Below are positions 11,640-20,903 of a stretch of 64,000 nucleotides of DNA, one piece after another. Numbering within the stretch: the stretch's first letter is position 1; each line of letters begins with the position of its first letter. The stretch is from Aspidiotus rigidus (lineage: Eukaryota > Arthropoda > Insecta > Hemiptera > Diaspididae). A program made the translations under genes and the position numbers. The stretch is from positions 4,774,001 to 4,838,000 of the forward strand of contig JAVHKY010000056.1 in NCBI GenBank assembly GCA_035079385.1. Direction: 5' to 3'. The notes beneath the pieces were generated by a model that made no database searches, had not been told where the DNA came from, and worked only from the letters and a program-made list of their open reading frames with translations.

Positions 11640-13160
11640 CGCCTGTATCTCAGTCGATTTTTTTCGAGTATTTTTTGGGTATTTTTCGAACATTTTTCGA
11701 GTTTTAGCTTCATTTGTTGGATGAAAAATATGGGAGTATTTGAAAGAACTCCGATTATTTGGGATATAGTTATGTAAGATTAAGAGAAAACCTCGAGAAT
11801 TTTTTTTTTTTCAACTGAGTTTCAACTTTTTGAAATAATCGTTCGTTACTCGTATTTATTGGATAATAATGTACTAGTCTATCGATGTAGAAATCGTATA
11901 TGATCGGCCGATAGAATGGGTTTTCTGCAGCATTTATTGAATAATACCGATGATGGATTATAACGTTACGAAAAACTTGATAAGAAATGAAACCTCATAT
12001 AGGAATTTCTTTTATTTTCTCGTGCACTTCACAAAAAAAAAAAAAAAAACAATCAACTGTTCTGATACACTCGCAGAGTACAAAAGACCATCTAGTTGAT
12101 CTGAAAAATTACTATTCACAAAATTTCAACGAAGTACCTATAGTACATAAATACGTAATGCCCACAGTATGTATGAAGAACGTTTTTTGGTACCCTATTG
12201 CTCGAGTACCTATCATCATTTCTAATATGAGAGAATATCGCGTGTGAGGGAAGCAATCTTGGGGATTAAGATTAAAATTGGAAAATATTTCCGGTCATCA
12301 AAAAGTGCAGCGGTATAGCTTGAGAAATTACATGAAGACTCCTGGATCTCGCTGTAGTGACTAGGACGATAAAAATTTCTTATTGATGTTGAAAAGTGCA
12401 AACATGGCTGCCGAGATTTTTCTTCGGGCTAAGTAATTTATTATTAATTTTGATATTATCCTTCAACTTTCAGAAAGTTTCGGCGTTATTATAAAGAATT
12501 TGATTTTTGCTCGCAAGGTACGTGCAGAATATATACGTATCTCGACGAACAAGGGTGGATCCTGGAGAGTTACGGTTTCTTTTAACGAAGAAACACTCGA
12601 CCTAATTTTCGATTTTTTTTCAATGATTTTTTTAATTTTGTTCCTTTTCTTCTTTCTAAAGAGCAAAGAGTGCGATAGTACCCTAGTCTCCCCCTCCTAC
12701 GGGTCCGTTTTTACAACGAAAGACCAATACCTATGTTTTGTCTTAGATCATTTCGATATTATTTTGTTTCTTCTCGAAACTATAGTACCTACCTATTCAA
12801 TTTAGCGTCGCGTCGTATGTCGTTGAAAATAGGTGTTCATCTTACTTTCATACGTCGATTCTTTGCGTAATATTTGAGCATTTTTCGAGACAACGGATTT
12901 CATCATCTGATGGTCGAGTTCCGTTTCCAGACGAATATTCGCGATTACGTGAAGATAGGCGAGTAAATTAAGCGAAACGGTAATTTAAAATTCTTTGTAC
13001 TAAAAAAAGAGAGAGATTATTTCTTGAAGGAGATAGAGCGTGCCCCTAATTATCGCAGTATCATCCGTGGAAATTATCTGGGCGTTGTTTTTAGAATTTC
13101 TGGCCTATTTCTCGGTCGAATACATTTTCTAATTTGGAAAATAACTTCCTCGGAGCTCTT
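11640..13160. other. Gene-free stretch upstream of CTH
   Basis: AT-rich with an A-run at 12033-12049. Several chance ORFs lack recognisable motifs. The part just upstream of 13235 is expected to hold CTH regulatory sequence, but no specific site can be named. Confidence 0.45.
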
Positions 13161-13234
13161 TTTTGGGAGAAGAGTCAGCTGATCAACGAGAGCTCTTACG
13201 ATTCGAGAATTTTCTTCAACTAGAACTAGATACC

Positions 13235-13240
13235 TATAAA
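13235..13240 (+). promoter_or_regulatory. Possible TATA box of CTH
   Basis: TATAAA lies about 150 bp upstream of the proposed 5'-UTR splice donor. A start site near 13265-13270 would fit. No transcript evidence is available and AT-rich DNA gives many such matches. Confidence 0.3.
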
Positions 13241-13264
13241 TGCAGTTCGCTTTGTTGCATTATC

Positions 13265-13468
13265 TTAAGTCTGTTAGGTACGGCCCTGCCTCACGCTGCT
13301 CGACCTTACTTCTCTACTACGAGTACAGTACGAATTTTTCATTTCGTGTCGTCTTTCTTGTGTACCTAGTATACGTCCGCGTTGTAAAAGTGAGTGATCT
13401 CGAATTTCACGCGCAATCGATTCGACTCGTCGCTCTTATGGTATTAATTTTTCGCACGAATTTTGCAG
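13265..13468 (+). other. CTH: Probable CTH 5'-UTR exon and intron (13390-13468)
   Basis: AAA|GTGAGTGA at 13387-13397 is a near-consensus donor, and ATTTTGCAG ending at 13468 is a good acceptor, only 8 bases before the CTH start codon. Splicing would remove 79 bp and join a non-coding first exon to 13469. The frame is open through this intron, so retention would add an N-terminal extension, but the family match starts only at 13477. The exon start is not defined. Confidence 0.5.
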
Positions 13469-13476
13469 AAATTATT

Positions 13477-16400
13477 ATGGCCGAATACGGTTTCTTACCC
13501 GAGGACAAAACCTTCGCCACTCGAGCCATCACCACTCGCTTCGATCCGAAACAATGGGAATCATGGGGTGTTGTCACGCCAATTGTCATGAGCACTACTT
13601 TCTTGCAGACTGCGCCCGCTCAACCAAAGGTTCGTTGAAATTTTTCAAAAGCATTTCTCTCATATGTTTTCGTGCTACGAGTTTCGATTTTGCGCGCAGA
13701 AATACATATACGCTCGCAGTGGAAACCCAACTCGTGAAGTTTTGGAGGATGTGGTAGCAGCTTTGGAGAACGCCAAGTACGGTCTGTGCTTTGCGACCGG
13801 TTTGGGTTGCGTGAACGCCATTGCCCAATCTTTGAAGGCAGGAGATCATTTGTTGGCCATGAGCGACGTGTATGGAGGCGTATACCGAATGTTTAACCAA
13901 GTTTTACCCGATTCTGGAATCATAGTCGAATTCATCGATCTCACGGATGTAAACGTTATTCATAAACTGGTCAGGAACAATACCAAGGTGAGTCATCGTC
14001 TGCGCTATAAACCGGTGAATCTGAATTACCACAATATGTACGAAATGTTTTATTGATTCATTTTTTCAGATGCTGTGGATAGAAAGTCCTACGAACCCGC
14101 TGCTCAAATACGTTGATATTGAACAAGCTTCCAAGATAGCTCATAAGTACGATCTCACCGTCGTCGTTGACAATACGTTCCTAACCCCTTATTTCCAGGT
14201 GAATTCTTCATTCTTCATTTATTGCTTATTTTTTGTGTTTTTGGGTCCAGCTAAATTTTTTGTATCTTGCTCATTTTCAGAAACCATTAGCTTTAGGTGC
14301 TGACATCGTGATGCACTCCCTAACCAAGTATTATAACGGTCATTCGGACGTGATCATGGGAGCCGCCGTAACCAACAATGAAGCCATCTACGAAAAATTG
14401 AAATTTTTGCAGAATGGTAAAAATATTTTGTTTGCAAAATATATGTTAGAATTTCGGGTTTTCTCGCGTTTGTATACACATCATTGTAGGTACCGGTACA
14501 AGTTTTTCAGTTTGATTGCTTAGAAAGCGGACAGATTAAAGGGAGTTTAATACGTATATTGTGTGATATAAATAGATCAAAGGAGTTTGTTTCGACATAG
14601 AGGAGATGAAGATAGAGCCCTATAAATACGAGTGAGGACATGGACCGCCATATTTAGTCGTTACGTCATTATTATTTTCACTGTCTCCTATTCTAATGAC
14701 TGATAACGGTTTATCATAATTTGAAAATGGTAAGAGAACATACTAGACTAAGTGCCAAAGCAAAATGCAGGACTCAACACTATTGAGAAATGCAAAATAG
14801 CTTCTTTAACCACACAAATTCCTCATCTGAATAGGGAGCTATAGAGATAAATGATGACTAACGACTAAATATGGCGGACAATGTCCTCACTCGTATTTAT
14901 AGGGCTCTAATGAAGATGGAGATTTGCACATGAAGACATATTGCTTCGTTGTTTCAAATTTTCATTTCTTTATGATAACCTAATTTTTCTTGCTCTTTAT
15001 CTATTGACTTTTTCTTTTCGAATTAAGTTCAGTAGGAAGAGGAGGAGGAGGAAGAGTAGTAGTAGCGATAGCGATAACAAAATTTTTGTCGTAAATCCAT
15101 CTTTGTAACATCTTGCCCTAATTGATGAATTCAACTTCTCGTAATTAATTAGCGGGATATACACGATTTTTAATAAAACGGGACGTTCTTAAAATAGACA
15201 ATCAGTTTTGTTAGACGAGTTCGGTTTGTTTTACTTAAACATTTAATCGAAACATTGGTAAAAATGAGAAAAATCGATGAAACAATGGCAGAGATGCGAA
15301 TTTTTCATGTATTTACTTACTTCAAAGAACAAAAGTTTGTAAATTGTACCGACGTATCATTTCTCCTTCGTATTTTAGTATTACCGTGTTGTAGCGTATT
15401 CATTGTTGAACTCGAAAGGACGGCAAATGAACTTCGATTTGAAAATGAATTGTTAAACTCGGTATGTCGAGTGAAAATCTTAGATATGAATCTGAAAACG
15501 GAGGAGTATAATTAGAAAGATTTAAATTTTTAACACTAGGTAAGCCTCTATATTTGCGCGGATTACGAGATTCACATCTTACTCAGCATTATTTTAGTTC
15601 TGCCTAAATTCGTGCTAGAAATGTATCTAATTTATTGTTGTGGTGAGTGAAATTGAAGTTTTGAGTAATGTCAGAAGAGAGAGTCAACAATGGAATGAAT
15701 TTCAAAATTTCTATCATTTTTCGAAGCATACGAATAAAGAAAATATTCATCTCGTGTTGAACTTTGTGTAAATCAAACGGAAAACAAAGTGAGAATCCAA
15801 GTATGTGCAGGTCCGGAGCAGTTTACGTCAATTTTAGAACACAGCAATATTTCATTGACGCGGTGTTGATTCGAGGAACGTCTTGGGACAAGAATTCAAT
15901 TATAGAGGAGCGATATGACATCATCAGAAAGGACTCGAAAAAGATTGAGATAAAACAGACGACGGGGTGGTGGCCGACCAAGACGATCGCGACGTCATCT
16001 GAGCGTGACAATATTAGACGTATTGAAAAAATTTCTGTCGAAGAGCAAATAGGGCATGAGAAGGTGGCTCGACTATTTCAGGAACTTAGAAAACGTTGGG
16101 CTGTAAGCCGTACTCAGAATGAAAACTTAAAGAAACCCTTTAACTCGAGAAAAGCTGGAAAAGTTAGGTTCTCTCAGTAGGATTTGAAATCATATCAAAG
16201 TATAAGCTATGAAGGGTAATCATGCGTTTCCCTCTTTTCATTCTATATTTTTCTTCGGAAGGGGGAGGAGACTCTGTATCACAATCTTCCCTTTCTTCCT
16301 CTCTTCGATCTACGTATTCACGAACTTTGTCCACGCAGAAGAAAATACACGCCTTTCTTATTGATGAGAAAATTGTGAAATTCACTTATTTTCTTTTCTT

Positions 16401-19400
16401 CAGCTTGCGGTATCGTTCCGTCGCCTTTTGATTGCTACCTAGTCCTTCGCAGCATAAAGACGTTGAAAATACGGATGGACCAACACATGAAGAGCAGTCT
16501 GAAAATCGCGCAATTCCTAGAAAAGAATCCATTAGTCGAAAAGGTGTTACATCCGGGTAATGAAATTAAAATTTTTGCATTCATAAAAATATTTCGAGTC
16601 GATAGTGAAAAGCATTGGAGGTTAAAATTTTTCATAATCAAAATACTGTGACAATTTACAGCTTTAGAATCACACCCGAGTCATAAGATCGCCAAAAAGC
16701 AATCGTCCGGTTGGGGAGGTATGTTGGCTTTCTACCTGAAAGGTGGTCTCAAAGAAAGTACGACGTTGATTTCAAAATTAAAAATTTTCTCGTTGGCCGA
16801 GAGCTTAGGGGGTTACGAAAGTTTAATCGAAGTACCGTAAGTATTTATCATCATGTCAGGTCACGTATACTTTCTTGTGTTTTCACGAGAGAATTATGTA
16901 AAACTGACGTACTACCTACCCATACTTACTACATACTTATTATTTCTTGCTTCGAGTTTTCGTAAGTTATTAAAAGTACCTACGTTGGTGGCGAACGGTC
17001 CGAAAAGTTTTTACGTTCACCGCAATTTTCGAAATAATAATTATAGGTACTTACTTTGTAAATCAGTTCGCCATCACCGATTGTAGACTCGAGATTCCTC
17101 GCGCAGAGAGTATTTCTTTCACGCAATCTCATTTCCCGAGATTCGAATAACTTTCATTCGAGTTGATCTCCAATACGGAGATAATGATATCGTTTTCTAT
17201 TGTTCTTTCGCTGTATTTTATTTATAAATACGGTACCATCCATCTCATCAACGATATCAAAACGTAATCACAATACTACCTACCTACTTATTTACACAAA
17301 GGTTAATGAGCCGTTTGAAAATTTCGAATTCTTCCTTTCTTTCTTTCTACGCGATTAATCCGATTGATGTTCTGACGATACTATCGTGTGAATGAAATAA
17401 TTGAAGACCCTACAGAAGGAACGTTATCGGACTCGCATCTCTATTTTTCAGAGTTGTACCTACATTTCGTCCGCAGTAGAAGGGCTAAGGAGGATGAGAC
17501 GTGAGAAACGATAGGATAAGGGTTGATGCTATTCAATAACATGATTAATATGATTTCAAGTGAGAAAAAAAAAGAGGTGTGAGTACAAAAAATGTATCTA
17601 ATTAGATATCTACTTACTTATTGGTTTTTAATAGAGGATATCGACTTTTGACGAAAGCTAGAACGTAGGTACTTGTAGAGATACCTGTATAGGTACTTTT
17701 CTTTTTTCGTGAAAACGGATACGAAGGAATAAAATTGGTTTGAAAAACTTGCATTATCGAACGTTACTTACAGTATTTCAGAAAATTATAGTATGGTGCA
17801 AGATTGAAGGACGGTAAATAGTGTGATATTAGGGAAGGGTAGGGAAATACGAGAAAAAAGTCTTACATAACGCGGCTCGAATCGATTCCACGACATGAAA
17901 ACAAGAGGTCGGGGATTCGATTCCCTGTTTAGGATACCTAAAAGATATTTTCGTCTTATGTAATTCTTCTTCCTCCTTATCTGTTTCAAAATTAATTATC
18001 ATTGTGAATATTAAGAATTTCTATCATTTCCAAACCGGGGAATACGTTCCTGATATCTAAGGTTTGAGGGATGCCTAGGAAGAAAAAAAAAAGAGTACAG
18101 AAGACTCGATCGATCGAATTTCTTCCGAATAGTCTTAGCTCGTGAATTCGTTTTCGATTTGACAATAAATAAGAAAAAAAAAAAAGAAAAAAAGAAAAAA
18201 AAAAGTTGTTTAAACCGTTTTTGGGACAATTTGCACTCCGTTACGTCGCGTCGTGCTTGTCGCCACTCGTTTTCTTCGACGAGATATGGCGACCGCGTAA
18301 AATTTTCTGGACGTCCCGAGTCAATTGTTATCATAATTTTTTTTTTAAAGAATTAACGTTTTGTTCGACTTTGTTTTGTGTACTGCGCACGAGTGTAGGT
18401 ATATATGGAAATAAAATGATGGTCGAATTAAAAAAACAAAAGGAACATTGTAAGTTTACCGTTCGATTCCGCAGTACGTTGATTCATTGGAAAGAGAGGT
18501 TTCTCAAGAACAATTTTTTTCTTACGGTGAATGATGATTTCAATATTACGGACTGGAATAAAGAGGGTGTGAGTCGAGAAAGCGGTTGTGGCTCGTTTGA
18601 GCCTATTTCTGTTAAATATCGGCTCTATATTTTTTCTTCTCTGTACCGGTAGTTGTCATTTACCAGTTTTCGCATTTATCGTGGTCCAATTTCTTCCTAT
18701 TATCGTCTTACCTCAACTCGTGCAAATTCCTTTCACCGAACTTTGAATCGTCAAGAGTCATACCTATCTTTTTTCATTATTCTTCTTTTATTAATGGAGC
18801 AATGGATCAGAAACAGTTATTTCAATGATAACTGGTAAGAGTAAACCCATTCATACTGTTCTAACGTGGAAATTTCAAAATAACTTTGTATCATTCTCAT
18901 CTTGAGAATAGAGGTACCTAGTTATGCAGTGGTGTATCCTTGGACTGAAAAATGTATCTTGAAATCCAGGCTACATCCCTACTATCGGAACGATAAATTG
19001 ACCAAGCATCAAACAGCTTTTTATACAAAAGTAAATTATTCGATATTGGTAGGTATTTGAAAAATAATAAATTCTCGTTATAAGTTTTCTTTCCGAACAA
19101 CCAGTCAATTCTTGGAGAAGTTTTTATTAGGTACCCTACTCAAATTAGGTCTTAGAATGAAATTAGATTTATAGTTCCTATCTGCTGCAATCGACGGAGC
19201 TACGTTATTGGCATCGAAGAGACGAGGTTTTTACATTTTTTTCGTAGTTTTCGACTTTGACAGCTCGTATATTCGTCGTTAACTTCCATTGGCAGTAGAA
19301 AATTTCCACCTTGTGAAATAATAAAGACAAAATTCGAACTTCCTCGCCCATCCTCCGATCAACTAATCCTTATTGGATGCGAAAAATGTAGACGTCTTTA

Positions 19401-19638
19401 GTCTAGGACGATAGGTTATACGACAAATGGTTTTCAAAACCGAAAGCTTAGTTTTGTTCTGTTCTCTCTTTTGTTTATTAGGTCAGTAATGACCCATGCC
19501 GCTGTACCCCCCGAAGAAAAAGTAAAACTCCGATTAACCGATAATCTTATAAGAGTGTCGGTCGGTCTTGAAGATCCCGACGATCTGATCGACGATCTAA
19601 AGAAAGCGTTCGAGTTTCTCGGTGATAGCAAAAAATAA
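13477..19638 (+). CDS. CTH: Cystathionine gamma-lyase, seven coding exons
   Basis: PLP enzyme of transsulfuration that cleaves cystathionine to cysteine, 2-oxobutyrate and ammonia in the cytosol, and also produces H2S. Coding exons: 13477-13629, 13700-13987, 14070-14198, 14281-14416, 16404-16556, 16662-16836 and 19482-19638. All have GT/AG ends, and the phases (0,0,0,1,1,2) join without a break. The product is 396 residues, close to the animal length of about 400. Visible family blocks: [10 protein letters not shown] and [11 protein letters not shown] (cofactor and substrate contacts), [20 protein letters not shown] (Asp to the pyridine nitrogen), [16 protein letters not shown] (Lys forms the Schiff base, exon 4), [11 protein letters not shown] and [12 protein letters not shown]. 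No lesion was seen. The start is the Met of [11 protein letters not shown], where the homology begins. Introns 4 and 6 are long (2.0 and 2.6 kb). Cystathionine gamma-synthase-like enzymes are the main alternative, but an animal CTH is far more likely. Confidence 0.95.
14613..14909. mobile_element. hAT-like MITE inside CTH intron 4
   Basis: 297 bp with terminal inverted repeats of nearly 50 bp, starting TAGAGCCCTATAAATACGAG and ending with its complement. The inner arm ends are ACTAAATATGGCGG and its complement. It is flanked by ATGAAGA at 14606-14612 and 14910-14916, a probable target duplication. The TAGAG terminus fits the hAT end consensus. There is no coding capacity. It lies between coding exons 4 and 5 and does not touch the splice sites. 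Confidence 0.8.
15764..16180 (+). other. Uncharacterised 138-codon ORF inside CTH intron 4
   Basis: The reading frame is open and rich in charged residues (for example [20 protein letters not shown]), which is unusual against the AT-rich intron around it. I recognise no domain. It is not flanked by exon-like splice sites that would fit the CTH frame. It could be an unrelated transposon remnant or chance. Confidence 0.2.
16837..19481 (+). other. CTH intron 6, no feature recognised
   Basis: 2.6 kb between the penultimate and last coding exons. It is AT-rich with A-runs near 18063-18090 and 18174-18203. The ORF at 18206-18652 (148 codons) has no recognisable motif and is probably chance. Confidence 0.6.
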
Positions 19639-19639
19639 A
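19634..19639 (+). promoter_or_regulatory. AATAAA overlapping the CTH stop codon
   Basis: The hexamer overlaps the stop codon TAA (19636-19638). It is probably too early to serve as poly(A) signal. No clear alternative stands out before 20260. Confidence 0.2.
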
Positions 19640-19900
19640 ATATCTTTGTATACCTACTTACTACTTTTATTTTTTTTTTTTTCGCATTTCTAATCAATCA
19701 ATGATAATGCGATATAATTTTTGTAATTTTTTTTCCTTGGCCCCTAAGGCATTTAATTAAGATTATTTATGACCACAAAGGTTGAAATGTTTTTGTACTG
19801 CATTGTTTGTTTACTATTAGAAGAATATAACTTCTCAATTTTTCATTGGTTTTTTTCGATCATTTCTCTACTAAATTTTACTGGTCATACTTAACGACAG

Positions 19901-20528
19901 AACAAGGAGTGGTTAAGTCACCTCTTAGGTTTTCATCTGCACAAAATGATGCCACCGTAGGTATGTCAGGAAAGGAAAGCAAGGGGAAAAAATGAGCCCA
20001 AGATTTGTCTCGCGACTTCTCTTCATACATAGTTTCGAGCACAGAAACTCACGATTTAAAAACAAAAAAGAGAAAAAACAAATGAGAGAGAAAAACGAAA
20101 AATATGCCGATCAACTATTTCGAATGAGAATGCTGAGAATTCCTCACTCATTAATGAAAACAATTTAAATTTAAAAGACCTAGAGAATGTCACTCAACTC
20201 GTGTGAAGTAACGTTATACATGACATGTGAACCTTTCAAATGTTTTGAACCAGAATATCAATAAATGAGATATTACGTTTATATACTCAATCATAATATT
20301 ATTTGAAAAAGTGCCAATGTTTCCATATAATCTCATGTAGGCACTTATACTATCTTTTATTTACACTGCAATGAAGCTGCTCTAGAGAAAGGTTTCTGGG
20401 ATGCTGTCACATCAGTTGTAGTTCTGAAGTATTTGATCCATAAAGTGCCTCCATTCTCGGCTACTGTATGGTGGAAGGGTGCTTCTGTTCTTGCGTTCGC
20501 CAAATTGGTATTCCATATCAAGGAATGA
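19901..20528 (+). CDS. Two candidate exons of an unrecognised small protein (partial gene)
   Basis: 19901-19960 and 20341-20528 form a consistent pair: acceptor ACGACAG with a TACTAAA-like branch site upstream, donor G|GTATGT at 19961, acceptor CATGTAG ending at 20340, and TGA at 20526-20528. Both introns are phase 1. The joined reading gives about 80 residues: VVKSPLRFSSAQNDATVG, then HCNEAALEKGFWDAVTSVVV and KVPPFSATVWWKGASVLAFA, ending HIKE. The codon pattern and Trp/Cys content look more like coding than the surrounding DNA. I do not recognise the protein, and no 5' exon was found, so one should lie within or upstream of CTH or not exist. The PLE insertion begins 190 bp downstream. Confidence 0.4.
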
Positions 20529-20704
20529 ATTAAATTTTTTAAAAAATGAAATAGGAGAACCGCAAATCAGGTAAGATGGTAGATGAAAAACAAAACCGCC
20601 AGTGACGACAACTAATGCGACTGACTATGTATACCATATTTTTACATAAGTAAGCGTTTCGCAATCGTTTCTGAAGTCATATATAACTCCGAACTAGTGC
20701 TCAA

Positions 20705-20718
20705 TATTACTTCAACTT
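20705..20718 (+). repeat. Target-site duplication of PLE-1, left copy
   Basis: TATTACTTCAACTT, identical to 24381-24394. It brackets the whole PLE-1 unit and shows that the full copy and the inverted partial copy entered as one event. Confidence 0.85.
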
Positions 20719-20722
20719 AAAC

Positions 20723-20874
20723 TAAACGAATCCGTTCCTTAAGGTTACGGCTATCCATCATAAACGAAAAAACGAATACACTACAGGGAGAGTAAACAAA
20801 TGCAAACCGCAGAAAATAAAAACGAAGGGAGCGCTTTCGGTTAAACAACCATCTTCAAACCTGAAATGAAAGCA
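20723..20874 (-). repeat. PLE-1 pLTR, downstream copy (with terminal extension)
   Basis: 152 bp, identical to 23331-23482. On the - strand it holds the hammerhead-like motif, a T-rich stretch, then CGTTTA, 32 bp of sequence that also encodes the ORF's N-terminus (MMDSRNLKERIRL), and a second CGTTTA at the very end. The part after the first CGTTTA corresponds to the short terminal extension known from PLE ends. Confidence 0.9.
20829..20858 (-). ncRNA. Hammerhead-ribozyme-like motif of PLE-1 (downstream pLTR)
   Basis: On the - strand: TTGAAGA (core, C3 to T), extra T, GGTT-GTTT-AACC (helix II), GAAA, AGCGCT (20830-20835, self-complementary helix III), then C. Helix I is short (AGG/CCT with one bulge). 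PLE families are known to carry minimal hammerheads that work as dimers. The core change may impair cleavage. Confidence 0.5.
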
Positions 20875-20903
20875 ACTGACGAACGAATGAGAAGGAAGAG
20901 GTA

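Noticed and set aside
17876..17925. tRNA T-arm-like text (GGGGATTCGATTCCC)
   Set aside because: No A box, no acceptor stem and no cloverleaf could be built; at most a decayed SINE head.
18206..18652. 148-codon ORF in CTH intron 6
   Set aside because: No motif, no splice context; composition like the surrounding intron.
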